A model generated the notes under the pieces. It was not told the origin of the DNA, ran no database searches, and saw nothing but the letters and a program-made list of their open reading frames with translations. DNA of 35,888 nucleotides from Plantago elongata. Its lineage: Eukaryota > Streptophyta > Magnoliopsida > Lamiales > Plantaginaceae. A program made the translations under genes and the position numbers. The stretch lies in the NCBI GenBank assembly GCA_036897095.1, contig JAYMSP010001121.1, positions 1-35,888 of the forward strand, given 5' to 3'. Of the stretch, positions 1 to 10,406 are shown piece after piece (positions within the stretch are counted from its first letter, which is position 1; every line of letters begins with the position of its first letter).

Positions 1-1380
1 ATGTGGAGCACGAAAAAGTGGCCTTCATGTAGGCCAAGAGCCCATTCTTGTGTTGGTGGGCTCGGTAGATGTTCATCTCACCCTCTTCATTCCATTTGAT
101 AGTATACACAACTAAGTTCCTTCCAATAGCATGTAATGACAACTTGATATTTAGTCGCAATGACCAAACTGACATCTGTAAGATCCAACCAATAACCTCT
201 TTGAGCAAATGTCGAAAAAACAATCCAAATTGTTGAGTCTCTTCATGTACTCTTCTTCACCACCTACAAAATTAACAATACATAAAGTAATTTATTATTA
301 AGAGCAACAATGATAATTTTATAAGGTGCGTAAGAATAATGTACACATGATTACTTACCACGACGACATAGCCGTATGTATAGATCTCGGTGAGTGGTCA
401 ACTCTTCCATGATGCCCCGTCGAACTGTAACCCAGTTCTCCTGACTATGATACTTATAGAAAGCTAGTGCTCGAAATCCACAATGCCCATCTGCATCTAC
501 GTTATACCATCCTTCTATGAATGGTCTTATGACCTTCGGCATGTATCTCATTTTGTTAAATCTTCCTGACGTCCATAATATACCGTGAAAAATATGTTGT
601 TCTCCCGACCAATTCTTGTCACTTCATGTTGTGCATCTTCTCTACAATCGAATGTACCCATATTTTGAAACAAGTTATTTTGGTCTTCACGTTCAATCTC
701 CTCCTCCTCATCAACACCATCATAACCCGCCCAGAAACGCGATCATCACCAACTTCAAATTCCGGATCTTGTATGAAGTATCTTGGTTCGTCATTATTTA
801 GCGTACCTTCATCATCCGAATTCGTCAGATATCTATCCTCATTCACATATGGATTACGCTAACAAATTCAAACATTAGAACAATGTTAGAAATAAATAAA
901 AAAACCATATATAATCAAGTGCATACACAACTAAAACAACGTAACATATTAGTTTTTCGGAAAAAAAATTGTCAAAACTATCCACAATATAGTATTATTA
1001 CATAAATTTTTATTTTTTTTAAAACACAGTTTCTAGCCTCTGTGAGGCTGACAGCCCTCACAGCTGCCAACCCGAGGGCCTGGTAGCCTTGGGGGCTACC
1101 AGGCGGTAATCTGGCAACCTTGAAGGCTGTCGGATCGACGCCTGGATTGGATTGACGAGAAGTACGTTGTGTCAGCCACAAAGTACTTCTCGTCAATCCA
1201 GTCTATTTTTCACTCTTTTTCATTTCGAAATGACTTTTTGACGAATTAATTAGTCATTTAAATAAAGAAACGCAACATTATAATAAACCCTATAAACATA
1301 AAATTAAGACAGTGAGAATTAAATAATACCTCTTCGGATTCACCATAACTGTCATAATCGGGATAATATTTTGAAGACAT
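1..1380 (-). pseudogene. Decayed Mutator-like (MULE) gene: FAR1-like start joined to an OTU domain
   Basis: Read on the minus strand, a first exon at about 1330-1380 begins MSSKYYPDYDSYGESEE and ends at a GT donor. A second exon starts at 858 after a TTAG acceptor and encodes an acidic stretch (NEDRYLTNSDDEG). A +1 shift near 730 leads to EDAQHEVTRIGREN, which resembles the start of FAR1/MULE N-terminal domains. After a stop near 550 comes an OTU-like cysteine protease segment at 359-551 with the block VDADGHCGFRALA (D-G-x-C). It splices at about 263 into W-LDLTDVSLVIATKYQVVI, the later OTU strand pattern. The usual DDE transposase core between these parts is missing, and at least three frame breaks are visible. 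MULE-OTU proteins normally carry both domains, so this looks like a non-functional internal-deletion remnant. It may continue left of the window. Confidence 0.6.
1030..1204. repeat. GC-rich cluster of palindromes
   Basis: Several stem-loops are packed into about 175 bp that is much richer in G+C than its AT-rich flanks. There is an 11-bp perfect inverted repeat at 1078-1088/1094-1104 with a 5-base loop. There is an 18-bp perfect inverted repeat at 1148-1165/1183-1200 with a 17-base loop, extendable by four pairs including two G-T wobbles. Short palindromes (AGCCTC-TGT-GAGGCT) lie near 1034-1048. The cluster sits inside the predicted intron of the MULE-like remnant. It could be a small foldback insertion; no coding role is evident although one frame is open. 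Confidence 0.7.
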
Positions 1381-1932
1381 CTCTTCTCCTTCCTTATTTG
1401 TTTGTTTAATGTACTCATGTAGTATCAATTATAAAAGTGGTAAAAACATGGAGTTTTGTGGTATATTTGATAAATATAGGACCAACCTTTTTATTTACAC
1501 TACTTTAGGAACTTTTTGTAATATATTAAAACGTGTCCAGCATTTAATAAAAAATGTACTGCCTTTAATAAAAGATGTCATGCGGTTAATTTTACTGTTA
1601 AAAAAAATTTATCCAGTTTATTCTAGATTGAGTCAAATTAAGTCCAAAAATCGATTGGATAAATATTGATTGATCGAATAGACGTCTAAATCCTGAGAAA
1701 ATTGTTGCCAAAGACTCAAAGTGAAATTTAAGATAGCCATAGCCACCAACAAGGTTAATTATATAGTATCAGACACTACAACTGTGAAGAAAAAAATCAC
1801 AATCACTCCTTCGGAGAATCAAGGAGCAACAAACTAATATGTTGAAGGGAAAGGTTCTATCCTTTTAACAAACGCAACAAACACACTGAACACACACACG
1901 AACAGCAGTAATGAAGTAAAGGCATGACAGAT
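1381..1932. other. Intergenic, no gene seen
   Basis: This AT-rich spacer lies between the MULE-like remnant and the 3' end of the pinin gene. Its right part probably contains the pinin 3' UTR, because the minus-strand stop is at 1933. Open frames here are low-complexity and have no recognisable domain. Confidence 0.5.
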
Positions 1933-4900
1933 CTACTTGTCCGCTGTTGGACTACCAATACCAGCTTCTGATTTAACAGTCTCATCTACCTTCCTACCAT
2001 TATCATCGACGCCCAACACATCATCCATCATATCATCCTCGGCGACATTTATATCTTCTACATCATCCTCGTCTTCGTTGTTGCTTTGCCCAGGAATTAT
2101 TCTGCTTTTTGGCCCATGCTCAAGTTGATGGGTCTCTAGTTCTTTGTCCATCGTCTCCTGTAAGTTTGCCACATCATTGTCATTACCTCTCTTTCCTCTT
2201 TTCCCATTTTGCCACCTTTCCAACTCCTTGCCAACGTTTGCAACATATTGTTCTGCAATCTGCTTCTGATATTGAGATAGTTCTTCTCTCCTAGAAGCCT
2301 TCCATTCTTGAAACATCTGAGGAAACAAAAACGTAGTTGCATAAATCGCTTGAGGAACTCTATACAGTCTCACCTTGATGGTTTTATCTGATAATAAATT
2401 GCATATTCATTTCAAGGAAAACAAACTCTATGGATGACAGCCCAAGGCTTATAGTAACTGAATACTGCGTGATCAGGTACGCACCTGTTCATTTTGGTCC
2501 TTGGACACAGTTGTCTCTTCATCCAAAGGTTTGGAGAACTTGTAATATATTGGAGGCTCTGCCTTGGTCCTGGAAGATATACAGGCAAGGGGAATAAAAG
2601 AAAAACGTCATAATCATAATAAATAGAAATTTATAAGATAAACCTAATTGCCCTGCAAAATAGGAAACTGCTGATCGTCAAGCTGCTCAACGTTCTGCAC
2701 AAGAACGGACACTTATCTTGATGTCAATAAAATTGTGAATATGGACACTTTCGACCAAAATTAGAAATAACCTGCAATTAAATAATAGTTATTGTTAACA
2801 GTTGATTATTACTCTATCAAATCAATGGCAATAAGACAACAAGGTCTACAAACACAAAACCTTGTGAAATTTCCAAGTTTTCTTTGGTGCTCACTCCACC
2901 GGAGAAACAGCAATTCCAATTTCTTCTCCTCTGCCTTGGCAGCAATACGAGCTCGGAGAGTCTGAGTAACACGCAATTAGAAGTTGAAATTATGACACAG
3001 GCATTCAAGATACAGCATAACAGGACAGCTCAGAGATACTACAAACCATATCTCTCTTCCGCTTTTCAGCAATGGTTTCACGCTCTTGTTGCCTCAGCTT
3101 CTCACTCTCTTCCCGTTTCCGGTCCTCAGCCTACATTGAAATGTAAAGTTGTTAGGGCTCCTTGTAAGTTGAAAAAACAGACACAAAATAAATCCTTAAA
3201 ACAGCTGAAAACATGTAATAACCAGCACTTTGCTATAAAGTACAGAATCTACGTAAATGCTCATTGAAACGGAAACTCGAGGCTCACCTTTGAAACACTA
3301 GTAGTTATGAGATTTTTAGGTTAAGATCAGAAAAATCAAAGAGACCAAGAAGATACTTACCCTCTTCAAAGAATCAGACCTTCGCATGTATGCCTCTGTG
3401 CCTGATAGCTGCTTGTCTTCTTTCCTGAACCTCTGGATATACAACAAAAGACTGAATTAAGTTTTACTTCCAAGAATTTGAAGGCTTTACAGAATACAAC
3501 AAATTAATCTGTACAGGTATTGTTTTGGGGAAGACCAAGTGGAATTTCTCAATTTAGTGACTTCTTGATATAAATAAAATCCCAATCCAGAAACACAGAA
3601 ATTTGACAAGCTTTTAATCTGAGCTATTTGTTAAACAGTAGATTTTTATTCTTCACATTGGTTAGAGTAGAAACTTAAAACTTCCATATTATTTTCTATC
3701 GTTCATTGTGAGGAAAATATTTACCTAGACCGGGTATACAATTAATTCTGTAGGAATGATCCACAATACTAAACTAAGTGTGGGTCCCACTCAATCAATG
3801 TGTGTTGGAGATGATGATTCTAAGCCACAAGGTCTATGAAAAATTACCCGGTCTAGGTAATTTACTCCTTGTGACATATACCAAATTCTACAATAATTTG
3901 CCTCTTGTTCTTGAAATTATCAAGACTTTGACATATTTGTGCAACCAATTGAAATTTATCCTGAATCTTCCAAATTAACTACAACCCCTGACCCAAAAAC
4001 ATGACCAGCATAAGGAAGGTACACTCCGCAAAAGAACTCCAATTACTATTCTATCAACATGACGGGGCTTCATAACATTCAAAGGGGGATTAAGAAATTA
4101 ATGAACTGGCAAGATATATATCAGTTCGACCTGAAATTACGTCATTACAAGTGCTTCATATGGCAGATGAAGCTCCAGAAGTTGAACTGGAGACTCCAGA
4201 AGTCAATAATGAAAGTATTTAATGTCTGTATAAGGGAATAGGTTCCCTCAAATCCCTAGAGAGGTAAGGCATCGTAACACATCCTGAAACACTGCCCCGG
4301 GGCACCTTACCGAAAAATTTAAAAGACCACTGTGATTATTATGGTAACTTTAAATGCTTTATAGCCTACGCAGTGTGAGTAATATAAAAACTTGCAACAG
4401 TTCTTATGATATAATTAGCTGAGAACCACATGAAATAAACATATATCGAATATAGAAAGCTGAATCAAACAATTTATAGAAAATAACACACCTCTAAAGT
4501 CCCTAGAAGTTGACCCAACATCCTTTTATTTCTGCTGACGAGGCTAGGATCCTCATTTTTCGGTAACACCCGTGGTACATGCTCTGCTGGAGGAATGAAG
4601 TCCTAATTACACCAAGCAAGTACTCCGTGAGAAATAAATCATTAAGTTACGCAAGGGAGTGTAATCATTTACATCAAATTCGCAGTCTCAACCAAAACTG
4701 TACCATTTTAGATTGCCTCTGATTACCATCCCACTTAGGCCGACTGGACTGCTTCATCTCGTCCTGCCCTACACCGGTCTTCGCATCCCCATCTTGCACA
4801 GCTAAATCCTTCTCTTTCACGTCACTCTCAGCTTTCTTCACATCCTCTACTATCTCTCCTTCCTCAATCTTGAACAAACATAGAACAACAAGTTCACTAT

Positions 4901-5475
4901 CTGAACCTTAACTAGAAAGTAAAATCTAATTCAATCCAATCTAAATGCTGATTTAACAAATGCAATGTCCCGCCGCACCTTGACAACAGCCGAAGAGAGT
5001 CTCCTTTTCGCCGGTGGTTGATCCTCCCCCTCGTTCCTCTCCGCCTAAACCGATCAACATTCAGTTACTCACACAGTCACACTCCATACCTTCGACATAA
5101 CAATCAAATCGAACAAAAAAAATCCGTAAAATCATAAATAAGAACAATAATAAAATTACTGACAGGGCGAACGAATCCGCGTTGCTGGCGAGAGCCATTA
5201 GCGGCGAAGTTACGAGGACCGGCCGCACCGCCTAAACCACCACGGCGGATTCCCCGAGGATCTCGAAGGCGCTCAGTAATCTAATTACAAATTAAGTCAG
5301 ATTGTATTGAAATTGAATAAAATGCAGGTTTGTAGATTGTAAATAAGTAATATGCAGGATTATGATAATGATGAATTGATGATGATGATACCTCGCGTTG
5401 TTGACGATGAAGCTCGTCGATCTCCTTGCGAAGCTCATTCTCTGTCTTCTCAGCTGCTGCAACTGCTGTTCCCAT
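1933..5475 (-). CDS. Pinin/SDK/memA-domain protein (splicing-associated)
   Basis: Ten exons join in phase to 422 aa: 5392-5475, 5164-5280, 4979-5044, 4704-4868, 4492-4602, 3361-3432, 3047-3130, 2861-2961, 2485-2569 and 1933-2316. All introns are GT-AG. The start MGTAVAAAEKTENELRKEI resembles Arabidopsis AT1G15200. The pinin/SDK/memA core is at about residues 145-280, with VPRVLPKNEDPSLVSRNKRM, a charged coiled-coil stretch (EESEKLRQQERETIAEKRKR) and TKAEPPIYY. The last exon carries EWKASRREELSQYQKQIAEQY and a very acidic tail (about 360-400) typical of the plant proteins. Pinin proteins are nuclear and act with exon-junction/SR-type splicing factors; that role is inferred from the family. The exon 4 donor (ATG|GTACAG) was chosen because it alone keeps phase with exon 5. 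A degraded copy of exons 1-4 lies about 3.5 kb upstream of this start. Confidence 0.92.
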
Positions 5476-5795
5476 CCTTTCGTCTCTCTATTTCGCCAAA
5501 ACCCTTGTGACTCTGCAGTCTGCACCTACTGGTTTATCGATATACTCCTCTAATTACTCTACCGTCATTATATCGGTCGAGTTGACTCGGCCCGACTCGG
5601 TCCGGCCATCAATTTGGGTGGTTCCCGAAATAGATCGCGAATTTCACGTTTTCACTTCCGGTTTGGTGAATTAACGTGGATCAATTAAATTGTACTTACT
5701 CTAACCTAAAAGATTTATAACTCCAAATCCTTATCTAATTAGGCTAAGATTGCATAATCATAAAAGAACAAGGATAATGTTAATCTGAGTACGCC
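5476..5795. promoter_or_regulatory. Divergent intergenic/promoter region
   Basis: This spacer separates the pinin start (minus) from the small plus-strand gene. The first 150 bp upstream of pinin are pyrimidine-rich and relatively GC-rich, with a GACTCGG motif repeated near 5584-5602. No TATA box is seen on the pinin side, as is common for housekeeping genes. Confidence 0.4.
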
Positions 5796-5803
5796 TATAT
5801 ATA
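5796..5803 (+). promoter_or_regulatory. TATA box of the small plus-strand gene
   Basis: TATATATA lies about 95 bp before the first ATG at 5891. A start site about 30 bp downstream would give a leader of roughly 60 nt without another ATG, which fits a real short transcript. Confidence 0.45.
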
Positions 5804-5890
5804 CACACATTCATTGTACATTTGAGTTATTATACCAAATTAATATCAACGGAAGTAACAATTAATCTGGTGTTCGAAGAAGGTAATATA

Positions 5891-6151
5891 ATGTGGACCA
5901 GAATAATGAGAAATATTAACGATGCGCCCTTCTTGATATATTATGTCGGCAGCTACGAGGAACGTGTAGAACACGGGAGACTAGACGAGTACTATGACTC
6001 CGACGATGATTTTAGGGTTGAAAACGTGATGATATATTGTGAAAACGCGCCCAGAATCGAAAGGCACGAGGAACCGAGGGGAATTAAGAGAATGTGGCAA
6101 TCTTTGTTTGGATGTTTTGAAGGTGTCGTATTTTTTATCACCAGGAGATAG
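5891..6151 (+). CDS. Small protein of unknown function (86 aa)
   Basis: I do not recognise this family. The ATG at 5891 is the first after a TATATATA box at 5796, so I prefer it to the longer frame that would need a TTG start at 5822. The product begins MWTRIMRNINDAPFLIYYVG. It has an acidic, tyrosine-rich middle (DEYYDSDDDFR), a basic RGIKRMW stretch, and a hydrophobic end (LFGCFEGVVFFITRR). There is no signal peptide, and the mixed composition is not that of a chance AT-rich frame. AT-rich DNA follows within 30 bp, as at a 3' UTR. It could be a lineage-specific gene or a fragment of something larger; no introns are needed. Confidence 0.45.
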   Translation: MWTRIMRNINDAPFLIYYVGSYEERVEHGRLDEYYDSDDDFRVENVMIYCENAPRIERHEEPRGIKRMWQSLFGCFEGVVFFITRR

Positions 6152-6871
6152 ATCAGATTAGAATGTATTTAGAGATTTTATTTTATAAACTACTACTAGT
6201 TATCTGTGACACGTGGTATCCGCGTGTAATTTTTTTTTAATTTTAAATTAATACTAAAGAAAATACATCATTTTAATCATATGAATAGTAACAAATGCAA
6301 TACAAAGTTTGACATGATTTAATTTTAAATTAATAAAACTTAAAATTAAGAAAATAGAGGAATAAACTACTTTTGAAACTAATAACTACTTTAAAATTTT
6401 TAATTAGTATTAGTAAAGATGGCCAACATAAATACTTGCGGACTCGAATACTTTCTTGCAATGTTAATTTTAATTCTATTTTGTTTTTTAGAATTTGTTA
6501 CTTTTAATTTAGTTACTACGGGTTTGTTAACAATGGTAGAGATGGGTTTATTACTTATTAGCTTCTTAATAAAAAGGCTGAATTACTTGCAAAAACTTGC
6601 ACATAGCGATACTTTTTGTGATAAATAAAGGAACAGGGGAAATCCTAAAATTGTCTTGCTACACGCACATTACTGAAATTTATCAATGTTTGACGAATCA
6701 ACTTCTCGAAAAAATATTAACCATGCAAATACACATCTCCCATTTTCTTAACCAGAACAGCATGGTCTGCCTGAATCCTGACAGTACAAAGTTCAGCACA
6801 AGACACAAAATCATCACAAGAATCACTACTATCCATATCATTATATCAAATACATAAAGATACATACATAG
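6152..6871. other. AT-rich spacer, no supported gene
   Basis: This is a very AT-rich stretch. A 69-codon frame at 6419-6628 starts with ATG and would encode two hydrophobic segments, but T-rich DNA readily produces such frames and no family is recognisable. The right end is probably downstream sequence of the minus-strand transposase-like pseudogene. Confidence 0.4.
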
Positions 6872-8637
6872 TCAAGAAGAACCTGAAATGACAGCTCCAG
6901 AGCAATGACCATCATCACTTTCATCACCAGACTCTTCACCAGAATCGACATCATCCGGAAAGAGTAGCCCAAGTTCGTCCTTCTGGTCCTTCACCTGTTT
7001 GGTCATACTGCACATCCACTGTACCACTTGTTTTGTTGTTTTCATCATTGCCTTATGAGATTTTATCAACGTCTTCATATCTCTCCTCATCTCTTTAACT
7101 TCCCTAGCAATATTGACTGGATCAGCTTCTCTCTTCATCTCTTTAACTTCCCTAGCAACATTAACTAAATCAGTTTCTCTCCTCATTTCTTTAATTTCCC
7201 TAGCAATATTAAGTAGAGCTTCAGCTCGGTTCGTGACTTGGGAAATTGGTGGAGAAAAGCATCCTTGTTGAGATGTAAAGCCAGCTTCTTGGAGGACTAC
7301 TTCCGGCGACAGGCATCTCATCCTATCTTGTGTAACGTCTTCCGCAAACTGAGGTCCCAATGAAGGTTCCAAGATATTGCCACAATGCCACATTCACTGG
7401 TATGGGCCAGTTGTGGGGTGGTCTCAGTATGATCCGTCTGTTTCAATTACAGTATGCATCAAATTAAACTTGATTAAAGCATGGAAATTCAAATAGCATA
7501 ACCTACAGTAAGATTATGTGCTGGTTCCTCAGTCCATTTTTCCTCCACCTTCGGAATAACTATTGGTGAAACATCCTCTTCCACCATCTCGACACTCGCC
7601 TCCACATTTACTTCTTCCAATGCCACAGCCTCTTCTTTGTTTACGGCGTGAGTCTGATGAAACACTTGAGGGAGCTTGCTTAGGGATTGTATTGGCTGCT
7701 CCCTTGGTATATTTACACCGTTTAGCTTGTGTTTCTACTACTCCCTGATTCCTATAGTGTACATACACACAGTGATTATTTCTATCTAGGGAAAAAAAGA
7801 AAAAAAAGAAATACAGCATACCATTTGTGTTGCATGGTCAGTCATGAGTTTGGACGCAGGACGTGTTGGGGGTGCTCTTCTCAGGGGAATCCCATTTTCG
7901 CCAAAAACCACTCCTCTATTTTGTGCTTTTTGTCTACACTTTTGCACCTCTTTGGTAGAATCCCATCTCTTCCTACATATATAGAAGTAGACGGGCTCCA
8001 TCCACTCAGCTCTCCAGATCTTAGGAATGTCTTGACGAAGACCTTCAAGGTATGTATTCTAAATATGGTTCATCATAATCCTAAATTTTGTTTGAGATCT
8101 CTTTTCCCACACGTCCATAACTTCATGCTAATGTTCTGGAAGCCACCGGTACCTCATCTGCAAAAAGAATTTAGTAATATCAAATACATTATTATATTAT
8201 ACTATATGAATAATTGGAAAGGAAAAAAATGGTTCTAAAGTCTAAACTTCTCATAAAAATATACCCCAAATTCTTTCCACAAACTCTTTCGTGTAGCAAT
8301 ACATATACATCCTTCCACACAGCATCTCCTCTATAATGTAACCGAAGAGCCCCTGCAATATCGGATTCTGCTCTGCTTAAATCAAAGGATGAGCCAGCTG
8401 GGCATACCTGTAACCATGGCCTTCTCTCATATTCATGTACAACAGGACTTAACTTGGTCATTGAACGACCGGGTTTCTCAATAGGTTCTTCCTCGGGCCT
8501 CATTGCAGTCTGGTACGAATCATATTGCAATTGCTTTACCGGTACTTTTTTCCCACAATATAACTCACTACCAGATGGGGGATCCAAACCAATCATCCAC
8601 CAGTAGAAATATTGTGTCCATATTTTCTCAATGTCTG
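6872..8637 (-). pseudogene. Broken plant transposase-like gene (Ptta/En/Spm, transposase_24 type)
   Basis: Exons can be traced on the minus strand. 8192-8637 carries YFYWWMIGLDPPSGSELY, ALRLHYRGDAVWKD and, in another frame, LWKEFGVYFYEKF. 7822-8157 carries EVMDVWEKRSQTKFR, YLEGLRQDIPKIWRAEWMEP and RWDSTKEVQKCRQKAQNRG, the tryptophan and K-x-NR pattern I associate with plant transposase_24 proteins. 7507-7734 is a fully open 76-codon acidic exon. The exon from 7437 needs a shift near 7395 to enter the long frame ending at 6872. Two in-frame stops (8128-8130 and 8059-8061) and at least two frameshifts break the gene. The last exon encodes a coiled coil with three 16-residue repeats and an acidic tail. 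The family assignment is from motif memory and is moderate. Confidence 0.6.
7067..7210 (-). repeat. Three 48-bp tandem repeats encoding a coiled coil
   Basis: Three successive 16-residue units (NIAREIKEMRRETDLV, NVAREVKEMKREADPV, NIAREVKEMRRDMKTL) are encoded by 48-bp direct repeats. The spacing of hydrophobic residues fits a charged coiled coil. The repeats lie in the last exon of the transposase-like pseudogene. Confidence 0.85.
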
Positions 8638-8709
8638 CAAATTAGAGATCTTTGAGCTATAAAAGATGATGATCAAGCAAAACTAACTTAATCTTTATCA
8701 TTCTAAATA

Positions 8710-9328
8710 GCCCCCGCCCCCAGTTATCCTCCCACCCTGGCCTGCATATGCATTTTGTGCATTTAAATCTCTCTTTCACGACATTATCATCTTTTTCTAA
8801 CTATTCCTACCTCAATCCTTAACAAAACAAGTTCACTATAAATTAAATAAAACCAGGACCGCACTGATAGAATTTCATCTCATCTCGTAAAGATGCGTGA
8901 AATTATTCAGTTCAGCTCAATTGTACCAAAATCAATATGTGTGTTTACCGCACCTTGACAGCAGCTGAAGAAGCTCTCCTTTTCGCCAGTGGTTGGACTT
9001 CACCGTCGTTCCTCTCCGGCTAAACATTGAACCAATTATCAACAAATTAAGCCTTACTGCACTACAAAATGAAATCAAATTGAGCAAAACAACAACGAAA
9101 AAATCACAGAGCGAACAATGCCGCGAGGAATTCGACGCTGCGCCGTAATCTACTAACATGCACATCGAAACAAAGAGGAATTGTAGTATAATTGAAAGAG
9201 ATGGTGACATTGAACAGGAAAATGCAGTTGCAAAGAGGAATTGATTAAATTACCTCGCTCTGTTGACAATGGAGCTCTTTGTGAAGCTCCTCCTCCGTAT
9301 TATCGGCTGCTGCTACGGCGAAGCCCAT
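8710..9328 (-). pseudogene. Truncated duplicate of the pinin gene 5' end (exons 1-4)
   Basis: Exon 1' is 9254-9328 (MGFAVAAADNTEEELHKE..., 25 codons against 28 in the parent). Exon 2' is 9108-9149 (ITAQRRIPRGIVRS, 14 codons against 39). Exon 3' is 8954-9019 (22 codons, equal length, 16 of 22 residues identical to the parent). All keep GT-AG sites, phase 0 and lengths divisible by three. Exon 4' is recognisable from about 8820 down to 8710, but its acceptor is altered and TGA/TAA codons follow within a few codons. Exons 5-10 are absent, and the transposase-like pseudogene begins just beyond. It is therefore a partial copy, either a tandem duplication cut by the element or a gene fragment captured by it. 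Confidence 0.8.
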
Positions 9329-10247
9329 TTTTCCGTTTATCTGCGGCAGAGAAAACCCTCCTGCTCAAGGTAGCTCTTCGGATTTAACCATTTTACTGTC
9401 AGTTTTGAGCTTTTTCTTTCTTTTAAACCTTTTTGTATTTACCTGTTTCCCGTCTTAATGTTTTGGCCTATAGTTGGAGACTTGGAGCTGGAATAATACG
9501 TTGAGTTTTTCTCTAATCACATAGAAATCCTTTTAAGTCGGGGAATTTGTTAGGAATTTTTGAATCGTAAACAATCCGAGTTTAAATTTAACATATCAAG
9601 TAACATTAGTAAAAAAAATCAAGTCCTACTAATTTAAAAGAAAAAATATTAAAAGTGGTTGATTATCTAATGAGAATTATATGCTTTCTTATTCATCTTG
9701 TCAGTCCAATTAAATAAGTATATTGTAACATGTGTAGTCGGGGTAGTATATCGACTTGCTTACATCAAGTAGCGACCATGGTTTAATGACGAGTTCCCAT
9801 GAATAAATTCTCGTCCTCTTCTTAGGTGGCCAAATGTTACTCTATCTCTCTTTGATGTTGAGGTCGGATTTCATGGGGTCGGATCCATGGTCCCAGCCTT
9901 GGTGAGGGGCTCCCCTGATCTTTGTTCTAATGAAAAGTGGTACTTCAACATGGTTAGGCAACTATTACTTTCCTGCAAATTGCAATGGACCTTATTTTGA
10001 TTTGGTCTTCTTGGGGGCCAGTTTATGCAAATTAACTAAGTGACATTCGCAGAACATTCAGTTCACGCGGGAGAATCCAACTGCACATGCTCCCTTTCCA
10101 GTTTAATAAACCACTTAAGCAAAGCGATCCTTGTCCCAAAAAGCAACCTTAAACCTACTTATAGCATTACAACAACACAAAGCAAAACTTAATATAACCA
10201 TCATAATACTCTTACAAGACTTAATCAAAACACACATACAGCGTACA
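9329..10247. other. Intergenic; contains an unexplained less AT-rich block
   Basis: Most of this is ordinary AT-rich spacer. Between about 9720 and 10030 the sequence is less AT-rich and structured, with a near direct repeat GGTCGGATTTCATGG / GGTCGGATCCATGG at about 9863-9892 and a following block of G- and C-runs. I recognise no tRNA, snRNA, miRNA or coding domain in it. Confidence 0.4.
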
Positions 10248-10253
10248 TATAAA
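10248..10253 (+). promoter_or_regulatory. TATA box of the LEA_2 gene
   Basis: TATAAA lies 159 bp before the ATG at 10407, which allows a start site near 10280 and a leader of about 130 nt. Confidence 0.45.
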
Positions 10254-10406
10254 GCAAGAACCTACAATTAGCAAACACAAATCCATTCATTTGCCTTACT
10301 TGGTAGCTAATTGTAATTTGTACGTGCTGGATTTAACATCCCATAATACTACCTTTCTTTACTTCATCACTACTCTTTCCATTTGAAACCAGCAACAACA
10401 CAAACA

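Noticed and set aside
978..1196. 72-codon minus-strand frame across the palindrome cluster
   Set aside because: It is open because of the GC-rich palindromes, shows no domain, and lies in a predicted intron.
2884..3267. 127-codon plus-strand frame
   Set aside because: It lies antisense to pinin exons 7 and 8 and has no domain.
6419..6628. 69-codon hydrophobic frame starting with ATG
   Set aside because: T-rich DNA commonly gives hydrophobic frames; no promoter or family support was seen.
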